Positions 8,822 to 17,884 of a stretch of DNA of 64,000 bases are shown piece by piece. Position 1 is the stretch's first letter, and every line of letters begins with the position of its first letter. Source of the DNA: Rhodococcus sp. OK302. GTDB lineage: Bacteria; Actinomycetota; Actinomycetes; Mycobacteriales; Mycobacteriaceae. The translations under genes and the position numbers were made by a program. The stretch covers positions 2,702,501-2,766,500 of the forward strand of contig NZ_NPJZ01000001.1 of the NCBI RefSeq assembly GCF_002245895.1, written 5' to 3'. Under the pieces are notes generated by a model. That model saw only the letters and a list, made by a program, of their open reading frames with translations. It had not been told where the DNA came from and searched no databases.

Positions 8822-9874
8822 TCAGACACCCAAAGAGTTGGCGATGAACGGCCAGGACTTGTGGAGATCGTCCTGCCAGTAGCCCCACGAGTGGGTGCCC
8901 GTCGGGCGGAAATCCACCACGGCCGGAATGTTCAGCTCGAACAGACGCTTGGCCATATTCGAGGTGCACAGGTTGGTTGCAGCTTCGATCACGCCGCCGA
9001 CGATGATCTGGTTCTCGAGATTTGCACGACCATCGTTCATGCGCGGATTCTGCATGGAGTCGTTCGGGAAGCCGGGGAGTCCGTTGCCGGTGCTCATGTA
9101 GATCGGCGTCCCGCGCAGCTTCTCGGCGTTGAGCAGCGGATCATGATCCCGCCAACCCTGACCGTCGAGGGGTCCCCACATGTTCGTGACGTCGTCGACG
9201 CCACCGATCCACTCGGTGGTGATCCTGACGAACTGCTGGCCCATCGGATCGCTCGTCTGTGCGCAGCCGCTGTAGGCAGCGACTGAGCTGTACAGGCCGG
9301 GATGTTCGATCGCGAGATTCAGTACCGAGGTACCGGACATCGAGATTGCGGACAGTGCCTGCTTACCGTTGCTTCCCAGTTCCTTGTTCAGAATCGGGGG
9401 CAGTTCCTCACCGAGGAATGTCGACCACTTGTTTCGGCCGGCTTTCGGGTCGTCCTTTTCCCAGTCGGTGTAATAGGAAAGGCGTCCGCCCACCGGGGTC
9501 GCGACATTGACGTTCTTATCGCTGAAGAAGTCGACGACATCCGACTGACGTTGCCAGGTCGCCGAGTCTTCTCCGCCGCCCGCGCCGTTCAGAAGGTAGA
9601 GAATGGGGCGAGGCTCGGAATTATCGGCAGGAGTGATGACCTGGATGGGCACCACCTTGTCCATCGACGCGGCATAGACGTTGACGACGAGCTGCCGATC
9701 ATTGATCTTCTGCACCGACTTGACGTACGAATCGCTCGTAGCCACGTCGGACGCGGAATCGCTCGTATTTGTCGGAGCGGCTTGCGCAATGCCGGCGGTG
9801 AACAGTGAGCAGGCGATTGCCAGTACTCCGACGTGTGTGGCGCGACGCCAGGCTGGTCTCGTGTTTCGCGTCAA
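8822..9874 (-). CDS. Secreted antigen 85-like mycolyltransferase/esterase
   Basis: A 350-residue alpha/beta hydrolase of the esterase D/antigen 85 family. A signal peptide with an AQA-type cleavage site ends near residue 33. The nucleophile elbow reads AISMSGTS, and a C-terminal GTHSWGYWQ supplies the histidine. Family members transfer mycolic acids to trehalose or arabinogalactan in the cell envelope. The start is TTG 9874, eight bases after GAGAGGT. It lies between the exporter genes and the amidase, all leftward, so it may belong to the peptide cluster, as an acyltransferase or esterase acting on the product or as part of immunity (inference). Otherwise it is one of the many mycolyltransferase paralogues of Rhodococcus. 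Confidence 0.85.
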   Translation of the reverse strand: MTRNTRPAWRRATHVGVLAIACSLFTAGIAQAAPTNTSDSASDVATSDSYVKSVQKINDRQLVVNVYAASMDKVVPIQVITPADNSEPRPILYLLNGAGGGEDSATWQRQSDVVDFFSDKNVNVATPVGGRLSYYTDWEKDDPKAGRNKWSTFLGEELPPILNKELGSNGKQALSAISMSGTSVLNLAIEHPGLYSSVAAYSGCAQTSDPMGQQFVRITTEWIGGVDDVTNMWGPLDGQGWRDHDPLLNAEKLRGTPIYMSTGNGLPGFPNDSMQNPRMNDGRANLENQIIVGGVIEAATNLCTSNMAKRLFELNIPAVVDFRPTGTHSWGYWQDDLHKSWPFIANSLGV

Positions 9875-10020
9875 GACTTCTTACCTCTCGTTTGAAACTT
9901 TTCGGAAGACGATTCAATGACCCCGAATGGATAAGTCGATTCGATCGTCGTATTCGTTACTTCGCCGAGACGTTTTGCGGTCTCGCGGGGGCGATTTCGA
10001 TCGGCGTCCTTGGAATGGTT

Positions 10021-10872
10021 CTACCTCGAAGCTGCCCGACGGTATCCCCGGATTGCTGGATAAAGGAAGACTGCGATCATTCCGAACGACCAGGCAAATG
10101 TCTTGAGTACAGGCTCGAGGACTGGCCCTCCGAGAGACATTCCACGCATAGCTTCCACCGCCACGGACATGGGCTGTGCTGCAATGACGGGCTGCAACCA
10201 GACCGGATATGCCATCGTCGGAACAAAACCGCTGTTGAAGAACATGAGCAGGGTGCATCCGATGGAGACGATCTCTACGAGCGGGAGATTCTCGGACACA
10301 GTGGCAAGAGCCGTCACCATCACGGCAAATCCGATTCCGAAAACGATCGGCAGGAGAATCATGCCAATCGCAGCTACCGGACCTTGATTGAATCGGAACC
10401 CGACAAGGCATCCGACTCCGATGATGACGATGGTCGTGAGGAGAACCCGCACGGCTTCCGCAATCATTCGACCCACCAACCCGGAGGCACGATGGGCGGG
10501 AAGGGTCCAGAAACGACTGAGTAGCCCACTGGTCATTTCGCCTCGAAGACCGACGGCACTCGCAATGGACCCGAACATCGCCCCGACAAGAATGATCAAC
10601 GGAACGGTGCCGTAAATACTGGGCTGCCCGGTTGCGGCGCTGATCGAGTTTCCGAGAACAACACGAAACATGATGAGTGTCAGAGCTGGGTACAGCAGTG
10701 CTTGGATCGCGGTGGATGGGTCACGCGCCCAATTGATCAGAAGGCGTTTCGCCTGGATCAGACTGTGCGTCCAGAGCGCCTGCGTGGAGCCTTCCGGAAG
10801 TGCCGCATCAGGTACGGGAAAATTCAGGGTGCGTCCGTTGGTCGGCTGCGCCGAATTGTCGACTGCCGTCAT
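10021..10872 (-). CDS. ABC-2 type transporter permease (DrrC-like)
   Basis: A 283-residue integral membrane protein with a cytoplasmic N-terminal stretch of about 65 residues and then about six hydrophobic segments. It has the ABC-2 permease pattern seen in DrrB/DrrC antibiotic exporters, including a late GFVPTMAYPVWLQPVIAAQP segment that is shared with the preceding permease (GFVPETGFPEWIRPFVRNQP). The start ATG overlaps the stop of the preceding permease (TGATG at 10874-10870), so it is translationally coupled. A longer frame to 10938 would run back into that gene and is less likely. It should pair with the other permease and the ATPase to export the cluster's product and protect the producer. 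Confidence 0.9.
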   Translation of the reverse strand: MTAVDNSAQPTNGRTLNFPVPDAALPEGSTQALWTHSLIQAKRLLINWARDPSTAIQALLYPALTLIMFRVVLGNSISAATGQPSIYGTVPLIILVGAMFGSIASAVGLRGEMTSGLLSRFWTLPAHRASGLVGRMIAEAVRVLLTTIVIIGVGCLVGFRFNQGPVAAIGMILLPIVFGIGFAVMVTALATVSENLPLVEIVSIGCTLLMFFNSGFVPTMAYPVWLQPVIAAQPMSVAVEAMRGMSLGGPVLEPVLKTFAWSFGMIAVFLYPAIRGYRRAASR

Positions 10873-11735
10873 CACGACCGCCTCGTGCTTGCCCAGTAGG
10901 CGAGCGGAGCGCACACAGCGATCAATCCGATCGACCACATGACCACGGGGAACATGGTGTTCCAGGTGACGCCGCCTTGGGCGAGGTCACGCATCGCGAA
11001 GGAGAACTGCGACACCGGCTGATTACGTACGAAGGGACGGATCCACTCGGGGAAACCGGTTTCCGGCACGAAACCACAGGAGAGCATCCCGAGGATCAGC
11101 TGGGGAAGAGTCAATGCCTGACTCGTAGCTTGAGGACTCTTGGACAGCGAACCGATGGCATCGGCGCCGAATGACAGACACGTGCTGAACACCAGTGCCA
11201 AAGTGCAGAACAGAATTGCCTGATTGAGGCCTTCGGCGAATCGGAATCCGATTGCGTGCCCGTAGATGAGAGCAGCGGTCAGTGAGAATACTGATCGCAC
11301 GAACCCACTACTCATACGCGAGAGCAGGGGGACTGCTCCGTAGACGGGCATTGTCTGCATCCGGGAACTGAAACCTGTGATCCGCTCCTTGGCGGCCATC
11401 TGAGCAGCTGAAATCGAGGTGAAGGCCATAGCCTGCAACACGATGATCGGCATCAGGAACTGGGCGTAGTCGATGCCTTGTAGTTGCATCACAAACTTCA
11501 ATGGCAGGTAGAAGCCGACAGTGAAAATCAGTGGGGCAATCACAGCGATGACAAGTTCGTAGCGACGGATCATCGAGCGCAACGTGCGGCCCGTCAGTAC
11601 CCACCACTGCATAACTGCTGAGGGGTTAGGGCGTCGATGCCGCCCGACGCGCGTGGCGGCCGGAACCGAAATCTCCCGAAGAGCCACCTTTTGCAGGGAC
11701 AAGTTCGTAGTCGGATATTTCGTCGTAGCGGTCAC
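10872..11735 (-). CDS. ABC-2 type transporter permease (DrrB-like)
   Basis: A 287-residue permease: a hydrophilic N-terminus of about 55 residues, then about six membrane segments, with the conserved late motif GFVPETGFPEWIRPFVRNQP. It is homologous to the next permease, so the exporter is a heterodimer of paralogues. The start is GTG 11735, overlapping the ATPase stop (GTGA). Together the two permeases and the ATPase match daunorubicin-resistance type exporters. Confidence 0.9.
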   Translation of the reverse strand: MTATTKYPTTNLSLQKVALREISVPAATRVGRHRRPNPSAVMQWWVLTGRTLRSMIRRYELVIAVIAPLIFTVGFYLPLKFVMQLQGIDYAQFLMPIIVLQAMAFTSISAAQMAAKERITGFSSRMQTMPVYGAVPLLSRMSSGFVRSVFSLTAALIYGHAIGFRFAEGLNQAILFCTLALVFSTCLSFGADAIGSLSKSPQATSQALTLPQLILGMLSCGFVPETGFPEWIRPFVRNQPVSQFSFAMRDLAQGGVTWNTMFPVVMWSIGLIAVCAPLAYWASTRRS

Positions 11736-12721
11736 GACACATCACCGGCTTTGCCGGCGTCGGCGGTTGACTGATGACCGGTCAACGAGAGGAAGACATC
11801 GTCGAGGGACGGACGCCTCAAGGCGATGTCGGCGAGGGGGATTCTGGCATGGTCCAAACGCCGAAGCGCCTCGGCGAGCGTCGCGGAACCGCGCGGAGCG
11901 GGGATGGCGATCTTGCCGCTGTCCCGGGCGAGATCGAATCGGAAATCCGGCGGGAGCAGGTTTCCCAAAGCGTTGGCGACAGCGCCGAGCATGTTGGTAT
12001 CCGTCGGCACGATCTCACAGAAGCTTGCTCCGGTGCGCGCCTTCAGTTCGTCTGCGGTTCCCTCGGCGATGACCGAACCCTTGTCGATCACGATGATGTT
12101 GTCGCTGAGAAGATCAGCTTCCTCGAGGTACTGCGTTGTCAGCAGAACAGTGATGCCCTGATCCTTGAGAGTCTGCACGAGATTCCACACGCTCTGCCGG
12201 CTGCGGGGATCCAATCCCGTCGTCGGCTCGTCCAGGAATACGACCTCGGGGCGAACGACGAGGCCACAGGCGATGTCGATACGGCGACGCATGCCGCCGG
12301 AATAGTTGGCGACGGTTCGGGCGCCGGCTTCGACCAGATCGAATTCTTCGAGGAGATCAGCTGCTCGCTGCTTGGCAGAGGCGCGATCGAGTCCCATGAG
12401 ACGCGCGAAGAGTTCGATGTTCTCCCGGCCGGTCAGAGCATTGTCGAGGGCCGCGAACTGGCCGGTCATCATGATCGAGCGTCGAACCTCCGCAGCATTG
12501 CGTACGGCGTCGTATCCGGCGATCATGGCGCGGCCACTGTCCGGACGAATGAGCGTCGAGAGCACTTTGACGGTTGTGGTCTTGCCTGCGCCGTTGGGGC
12601 CGAGGATGCCGAGAACCGATCCTTTGGGGGCCTGGAAGCTGATGCCGCGCAGGGCGTGGACATCTTTGAAGGACTTGTGAACGTCCTCCACGACTACGGC
12701 CGCATCCGTGGGAAAGGGCAT
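11732..12721 (-). CDS. ABC transporter ATPase (DrrA-like)
   Basis: A 329-residue ATPase with Walker [11 protein letters not shown], signature [10 protein letters not shown] and Walker [13 protein letters not shown], followed by the roughly 100-residue C-terminal extension usual for DrrA-type proteins (ending [13 protein letters not shown]). It powers the two downstream permeases. It is the first gene of the three-gene leftward operon, whose stop/start pairs all overlap. DrrA proteins drive export of antibiotics from their producers; a self-resistance role here is inferred from the neighbouring synthetase genes. Confidence 0.93.
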   Translation of the reverse strand: MPFPTDAAVVVEDVHKSFKDVHALRGISFQAPKGSVLGILGPNGAGKTTTVKVLSTLIRPDSGRAMIAGYDAVRNAAEVRRSIMMTGQFAALDNALTGRENIELFARLMGLDRASAKQRAADLLEEFDLVEAGARTVANYSGGMRRRIDIACGLVVRPEVVFLDEPTTGLDPRSRQSVWNLVQTLKDQGITVLLTTQYLEEADLLSDNIIVIDKGSVIAEGTADELKARTGASFCEIVPTDTNMLGAVANALGNLLPPDFRFDLARDSGKIAIPAPRGSATLAEALRRLDHARIPLADIALRRPSLDDVFLSLTGHQSTADAGKAGDVS

Positions 12722-12941
12722 TAATTCTCCGCTGTCTACATGAAGATGGTGGGGCTACCTGGTGGCTTGGTGTGCCGATGCGGCCGATGGTGAGGCCGAA
12801 ATGGGCACCGAGTGGATGGCCCGCACGGATTGCGGGAACCTCGATTGTGTATCTCCGAACGCCTTGAGCATGTTACCGGAGGTGGTCCACGCAACTCGGG
12901 GCGAAGACGGCCCCGTCGGACCTTTTGCCTGGTTCCCTCAG

Positions 12942-12989
12942 CAAGTGTGCAGTTGGGCGCCAATCATTTTGTGTGGCATTGCACACTTG
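12942..12989. promoter_or_regulatory. Inverted repeat in the exporter/glycosyltransferase divergent region
   Basis: In the 345-bp gap between the ATPase start (12721) and the glycosyltransferase start, CAAGTGTGCA (12942-12951) is repeated inverted as TGCACACTTG (12980-12989), centres 38 bp apart. It is a candidate operator for the divergent promoters. The rest of the gap shows no convincing gene. Confidence 0.4.
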
Positions 12990-13066
12990 TGACTGTCTGT
13001 TCGATGACTGACGTCACCCGAACATTGATGTTCCGAGATGGTGTATCGAGTGATAACCTGCCGTCC

Positions 13067-13927
13067 ATGGGTGCCTCGCTTTCAGTTGTCGTTCCGGTCT
13101 ATAACGAAGAAGAATATATTTCGGATTGTCTCGAGTCTTTGTTGCAGCAGGGTGATGATATTGCTGAAATATTGGTTGTCGACAATAATTCGACAGACGG
13201 AACCGCCGAGATAATTCGCGATTTCGAACGCCGGTCTCCAAAAGTTCGCTATCTGTTGGAAACTCGACAGGGCGTCGTTTTTTCAAGAAACTTGGGGTTC
13301 AATTCTGCTCAGGGTGATTTGATCGGGCGAGTAGACGCGGACACGAGGGTGTCTGCAGGCTGGGCCAGTGCGGTCGTCGAGTTTTTTGCCGCGCATGAAT
13401 TCGACGCTGTTACCGGTTTCTCGTTGTTTTATGACTCGCCTTTTGTGACGGTGCAACGTTCGGCGGTCGCCAAGCAGGATGCACTCGGCACATTCCGGGG
13501 GCTGAAAGATGCGCCTTCTCTGACCGGTTCGAACATGGCGATCCGGAAATCTGCGTGGTCAATCGTTCAAGATTCTGTCACTGATCGAACAGATTTTCAC
13601 GAAGATGTCGATCTTTCGTATTGTCTTCTTGGTCGTGAAATGAAATTTGTTCAGGATCTTTCGATGCGAGCGGAAGTTTCCGGTCGTCGCGGAGAAACCG
13701 GACCGATAGATTTTCTTTCTTACAACAAAGCCTCCATCCTTACGTTGAAGCATCATGGCGCTATGACGCGTCGACTGCGCCTGATGATTTTCCGCAGTTC
13801 GATATTGCATGCGGTGTTATGGCCCGTCTACCGAATGTATGACAAAGATACGGACAAGCTGTCTTTGAAGAGACTTTTCTTTCGGCCTTCAGCGCGGCAG
13901 ATGCCAGTTGATTCGGGAGATCGCTGA
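13067..13927 (+). CDS. Family 2 glycosyltransferase
   Basis: A 286-residue GT-A fold transferase: it begins SLSVVVPVYNEEEYI, has VVDNNSTDGT near residue 38 and the metal-binding DAD at 90-92 (GRVDADTR). An FHEDVDLS motif near residue 180 fits the acceptor/base region of this family. Such enzymes move a sugar from a nucleotide donor to lipid, polymer or small molecule. The start is uncertain: ATG 13067 gives the usual short N-terminus, ATG 13004 adds 21 residues, and neither has a clear ribosome site. The gene is visibly AT-richer than its neighbours (many aat, gat, att codons), which suggests separate acquisition. It ends one base from the convergent N-oxygenase gene. It could glycosylate the peptide, or be unrelated. 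Confidence 0.8.
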   Translation: MGASLSVVVPVYNEEEYISDCLESLLQQGDDIAEILVVDNNSTDGTAEIIRDFERRSPKVRYLLETRQGVVFSRNLGFNSAQGDLIGRVDADTRVSAGWASAVVEFFAAHEFDAVTGFSLFYDSPFVTVQRSAVAKQDALGTFRGLKDAPSLTGSNMAIRKSAWSIVQDSVTDRTDFHEDVDLSYCLLGREMKFVQDLSMRAEVSGRRGETGPIDFLSYNKASILTLKHHGAMTRRLRLMIFRSSILHAVLWPVYRMYDKDTDKLSLKRLFFRPSARQMPVDSGDR

Positions 13928-13928
13928 C

Positions 13929-14879
13929 TTAGGGAAGGTGTTTGTCGACGCCCAGTGTGTCGAACAGTTTTCGGATTCCACTGAAATCCTGAACCAGCAG
14001 TTCGGACCCGGGGGAATGCTTGATGTCCTCGATCATCCGGTTCCCGCCGGAGATTTCCTCAGCATCCATGATCGCTTGCCAAGCACCGAAGTCATTGCCG
14101 GCAAAAGCGGCCATCGCTTCGGCCGCACCGTCGGCGAAGCGTCGACGCGCATCGGCGTCGAGAGCCTCGAACACGGAAACGGCTAGAGCGTCGGCAATGG
14201 ACGCGTGGCAGAGTTCGTCCCGATTGTGGAGTCGGACCGTCGCACGGTTCACCGGCTGAATTTCTTCACCGTCGATGATCACGTCGAGGTACGAACTGAT
14301 CGAGATTTCCGCGACAGTCATATAGGCCAGGGAGACAACTGCGCGTGAGCGAGCATCCGGACACTCGGCGAGCGCCTGAGCCCGGCTCCGGACCGTCTGT
14401 ACTTCCGGCAAAAGTTTTGTCGGCAGCGACAACCCGCGTCCACGACGGGTCAAAGAACTTGCGTTGAGGTGCATCAACGTGTGGTACTGCTCGTCGACCA
14501 TCGCCTGATTCACCGCTACTTCGACGGAATCGCCGAATCCGATGTCGAACGCGTCCACGGCAAGTAATTCGAACCCCGGGTTAACCACCGCTCGTTCGAT
14601 ATCCATCACGTTCTTGTTGAAGGCGATCCATGCCCAGGCTCGAAGTCGCACTTGTTGCTCGGGCGTGAGTGCCAGGTAGGTGGGGTGCTGCGCGAAGGGA
14701 AGTAGCGAGTCCGGATAGTCGAGCTTTGTGGTGTCGAAGAGATCCTCGAGTTCGAGCTCGGATCGCTTGACGGCGGCTCGGCGCGACCAGTTCTCGGCGA
14801 GCCGACGGACGATTGCACTTTCGGCAGGATCCTCGGCATCGAAACCGGGAAGGGTCGGTGGAGCTACTCCGTGTCGCAT
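13929..14879 (-). CDS. AurF/CmlI-type di-iron arylamine N-oxygenase
   Basis: A 316-residue ferritin-like di-iron oxygenase. The seven ligands known from AurF (Glu101, Glu136, His139, Glu196, His223, Glu227, His230) have exact counterparts: Glu95, Glu130, His133 (EQYH), Glu191, His218, Glu222 and His225 (HNRDELCH), with constant offsets of six then five. Enzymes of this family oxidise an aromatic amine to hydroxylamine, nitroso and nitro (AurF on p-aminobenzoate, CmlI on the chloramphenicol amine precursor). Its start lies 9 bp after the dehydrogenase stop, so it is the last gene of the pathway operon. The expected substrate is 4-aminophenylalanine or a carrier-bound or peptide form of it (inference). 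Confidence 0.92.
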   Translation of the reverse strand: MRHGVAPPTLPGFDAEDPAESAIVRRLAENWSRRAAVKRSELELEDLFDTTKLDYPDSLLPFAQHPTYLALTPEQQVRLRAWAWIAFNKNVMDIERAVVNPGFELLAVDAFDIGFGDSVEVAVNQAMVDEQYHTLMHLNASSLTRRGRGLSLPTKLLPEVQTVRSRAQALAECPDARSRAVVSLAYMTVAEISISSYLDVIIDGEEIQPVNRATVRLHNRDELCHASIADALAVSVFEALDADARRRFADGAAEAMAAFAGNDFGAWQAIMDAEEISGGNRMIEDIKHSPGSELLVQDFSGIRKLFDTLGVDKHLP

Positions 14880-14888
14880 CGATCTGTC

Positions 14889-15764
14889 CTACTTCCGTGA
14901 GCCGATCTCCTCGAAGACCTGCCGGCACAGGGTGTCCAACTCCTCTGATCGGGTCCCGAGTCCCTCCGCGGCAGATTTCACCACGTCCGAGAAGTTCTCC
15001 AGATCCCCGGTTGCGGAGTCCAGTCGGACGCATGCCGTGATCAAGGCTTTGCGGGCAGTCTCCGCATAGGGGTTTCCCGATTGAACGTCCCAATACACCT
15101 CGGGTTCGCCGTTCACGATTCGCGCCAGCAAAGCCGAAAGCGTCCGGTGTGGGGGAGTCTCGACGTCGGCGACTTCTTCGGCGGTCACGTCGAGTTCTCC
15201 CAGCGCAAGGCCGAAAGCCAGCACCGATGCGTGGGTCAAGGCTTGAGTTGCCGCGGCCAGTCGGTCGTGACGATCCGGGTTCATCACGGAAACCGTTGCT
15301 CCCCACGCACGCAGATTTTCGACAAAATCTGCACCTCGTGGACCGCCCACGTACGGAACGGCGATAATCGGTCGTCCCGAGGGGCCGAGTGAGGGCCGAA
15401 ACATCGGATTGACCCCCAGGAATTCGCCCGTTCGGCCCGAATTCTCGACGGCAACCGACATTTGAGACTTGACCGACAACGTGTCGACGATCAGCGCATC
15501 GGTGCGAACGACTCGCACAAGCGTGGGTAAGGCTGCGAGTGCGACACTTTCTGGCACGGCCAGGATGACGATGTCTGCTGAGGTGAGGGCCCGGAGCAGG
15601 ATATTGTCCGGACCGGTGATATCGCCGCGGAGAGGGCTGTCCGAGTCCGCCGGATCGAGAATTGTGACAGACCGTCCGTCTCGGCGCATGAGATCGACAA
15701 ACATGGATCCGACCGCTCCGGCACCTCCGACCACGATCACCTCGTCACACCGAACCGACGACAT
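14889..15764 (-). CDS. papC: 4-amino-4-deoxyprephenate dehydrogenase (PapC-like)
   Basis: A 291-residue NAD-dependent prephenate dehydrogenase family protein. The Rossmann motif VVGGAGAVGSMF is near the N-terminus, followed by DTLSVKSQM and the NPMFRPSLG segment usual in TyrA-type enzymes. In this operon, after an ADC synthase and a mutase, it should decarboxylate and oxidise 4-amino-4-deoxyprephenate to 4-aminophenylpyruvate rather than make tyrosine. The start is ATG 15764, with GGCAGG about eight bases upstream; in-frame GTGs at 15767 and 15770 are alternatives. It begins right at the stop of the ADC synthase. An ordinary TyrA cannot be excluded from sequence alone; the context decides. 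Confidence 0.88.
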   Translation of the reverse strand: MSSVRCDEVIVVGGAGAVGSMFVDLMRRDGRSVTILDPADSDSPLRGDITGPDNILLRALTSADIVILAVPESVALAALPTLVRVVRTDALIVDTLSVKSQMSVAVENSGRTGEFLGVNPMFRPSLGPSGRPIIAVPYVGGPRGADFVENLRAWGATVSVMNPDRHDRLAAATQALTHASVLAFGLALGELDVTAEEVADVETPPHRTLSALLARIVNGEPEVYWDVQSGNPYAETARKALITACVRLDSATGDLENFSDVVKSAAEGLGTRSEELDTLCRQVFEEIGSRK

Positions 15765-15769
15765 CACCA

Positions 15770-17884
15770 CTACCTGCCGAGTTCGTCGGTGTGACTGGCA
15801 ACGACGTCGAGCGCACGAAGCAAAGTCGACGCTTTGACCGTCGTTTCGTCGAACTCTTCCTCGGCATCGGACAAAGCAGTTATGGCGCCGCCGATGCCGA
15901 AACTGACTCCTTTGGACGTAGCGACCAACGAGCGGATGACGATCGACAAATCAGCAGCGCCGCCGAGGGCAAAATATCCGATGGATCCGGAATACACTCC
16001 GCGAGGACCGGATTCGAGACGGTCGATGATCTCCATGGTTCGTACTTTCGGCGCTCCCGTCATGGATCCGCCAGGAAATGCGGCCCGAACGCAATCGACA
16101 GCAGACGACTCTGCGCGCAGTGAGCCACGGACGGTCGACACCATCTGATGGACCGACGAATACGATTCGATCCCGAACAGTCGTGGAACGTGCACACTGC
16201 CGGGAACGCAAACTTTTGCAAGATCATTTCGCGTGAGGTCAACGATCATCAGGTTTTCGGCGCGGTCCTTCTCGCTGTCGAGTAGGTCCTGTCGCAGTGC
16301 CGCATCCCGTGCTCGGGTGACGCCTCGAGGTCGTGTGCCCTTGATGGGTTTGGACTCGACGTTGCCTTCGGAGTCGACGCGCAGAAACCGTTCCGGGGAG
16401 GCGGAGATCACCGCGATTCCGGTGAAATCGAGCAGTGCGCTGTAGGGGGTCGGATTGATGCCGCGCAAGAACTCGAAAGTGCGTCGGGGATCGATCGTCT
16501 CGGTGACACTGGCCATGTTTGTCAGGCACACCTCGTACGATTCGCCGACGCGAATCTGTTCGAGTGCATCCTCGATCAGGGCCAGGTATCGATTCCGGTC
16601 ATGACGCAGACGTGCTTGTGTCCAGACGGTTTCACTGATCAGAGGAACAGGGATTCGCTCCCCGGTTGCAGCACCGATGTCGGCCAGAACATCGACGGTA
16701 TGCGCGAGCCAGTCGTCCTCGGCTGAGCTGTCCCGATCACCGCTGTTCCAGTCTTCCGCCGACGAGTTCTCGCGTAGACGCAGAACGTGTGTCCGACCGG
16801 CAGTGTGGTCGATGACAACAGCGCGGTCGGCAAAGACGAATGCAGCGTCGGGAGTATCTGCGGAGTGCGCCGAAACGCCACCGGTCTGCGCTTTCAACTC
16901 GTATCCGAGATATCCGACGTATCCGAGATTGAAGTCGAGTTCCGGATCCGCCGGAATGAACCGTGTGGCCAGTTGCCCATCCAGATAGTCGAAGAAGGGA
17001 ACATGAATGTTCTCTTCCGGCAATCCCTTTCGGGCAACTGTGACAACTCCGGGGCCCACGTCGTACGTGATGAACTCGGCCAGTGGTCCGGAAGCGTCAC
17101 CCATGATCGTGAACCGAGTGTCGGGTTCCGACGTCGCAGCTCGATCCAGCCAATACGCGTTGGGGCCGTCGGCGAACAAGGCAGCATATGCAGCCGAAGG
17201 ATCCACCGCGAAATCAAGACGAACCCTGTCGACTCGGTAGGACGACGCGGGGCGCAGGCTCGATGCGTGCACAAGCGGAGCCTGGTGCATGACGGACTCG
17301 AGAGTTCGCCCGATCGAGAGATCGCGGAAATTGGCCAGCAGTTCGACTCCGAATTCGGTACTGATCGATTCGGGGTGGAACTGAACTCCCCACATCGGCT
17401 TTGTCCGATGCCGCACGCCCATGACCAAGCCGTCCGACGTCCAAGCGGTCCGGACAAAGGCGTCGGGGAGGTTCTCGACGGTCAGCGAGTGATAGCGGAC
17501 TGCACGAAACGGTGAGGGCAATCCGGAAAAGACTCCCGTGCCGTCGTGGTCGACGAGCGAAATTCTGCCGTGCATGGGCGTCGGTGCGAGCACGACGTCG
17601 GCACCGAACAGTTGGCAGAGTCCTTGATGTCCGAGGCAGACCCCGAGTAGGGGGAGTGAACCTTCCTCGATGAATCTTCGGCTGATTCCGAAGTCACGCT
17701 CCCGATCGGGCCGGCCTGGGCCTGGCGAGATCACGACGTTGTCGAACGAGGCAAGGTCGAGGGAGTCCCAGTCCGCGTCGTTGGTGACAACGGTGGGTAC
17801 GACGCCGTTGACCTTGGTGAGAAGTGTGAAGAGGTTGTATGTGAACGAGTCGTAATTGTCCACGAGGAGCGTGCGGGAACTCAT
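15770..17884 (-). CDS. papA: Fused 4-amino-4-deoxychorismate synthase (PapA / PabA-PabB)
   Basis: A 704-residue fusion. Residues 1-190 are a class I glutamine amidotransferase with triad Cys83 (GVCLGHQG), His170 and Glu172 (QFHPES). Residues 210-700 are the chorismate-binding aminase with LTRNDL, SVHQMVSTVRG and PGGSMTGAPK. Lys515 in SKPIKGT is the residue that marks aminodeoxychorismate synthases; anthranilate synthases have Ala there. It converts chorismate and glutamine to 4-amino-4-deoxychorismate. The start ATG overlaps the mutase stop (ATGA at 17884-17881). No PABA lyase gene is nearby, and a mutase and dehydrogenase flank it, so the product feeds 4-aminophenylalanine rather than folate (inference). 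Confidence 0.93.
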   Translation of the reverse strand: MSSRTLLVDNYDSFTYNLFTLLTKVNGVVPTVVTNDADWDSLDLASFDNVVISPGPGRPDRERDFGISRRFIEEGSLPLLGVCLGHQGLCQLFGADVVLAPTPMHGRISLVDHDGTGVFSGLPSPFRAVRYHSLTVENLPDAFVRTAWTSDGLVMGVRHRTKPMWGVQFHPESISTEFGVELLANFRDLSIGRTLESVMHQAPLVHASSLRPASSYRVDRVRLDFAVDPSAAYAALFADGPNAYWLDRAATSEPDTRFTIMGDASGPLAEFITYDVGPGVVTVARKGLPEENIHVPFFDYLDGQLATRFIPADPELDFNLGYVGYLGYELKAQTGGVSAHSADTPDAAFVFADRAVVIDHTAGRTHVLRLRENSSAEDWNSGDRDSSAEDDWLAHTVDVLADIGAATGERIPVPLISETVWTQARLRHDRNRYLALIEDALEQIRVGESYEVCLTNMASVTETIDPRRTFEFLRGINPTPYSALLDFTGIAVISASPERFLRVDSEGNVESKPIKGTRPRGVTRARDAALRQDLLDSEKDRAENLMIVDLTRNDLAKVCVPGSVHVPRLFGIESYSSVHQMVSTVRGSLRAESSAVDCVRAAFPGGSMTGAPKVRTMEIIDRLESGPRGVYSGSIGYFALGGAADLSIVIRSLVATSKGVSFGIGGAITALSDAEEEFDETTVKASTLLRALDVVASHTDELGR

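Noticed and set aside
15770..17884. Anthranilate synthase (TrpEG fusion) as the identity of the chorismate aminase
   Set aside because: The active site reads PIKGT with lysine, typical of aminodeoxychorismate synthases; the neighbours are a mutase and a dehydrogenase, not trp genes.
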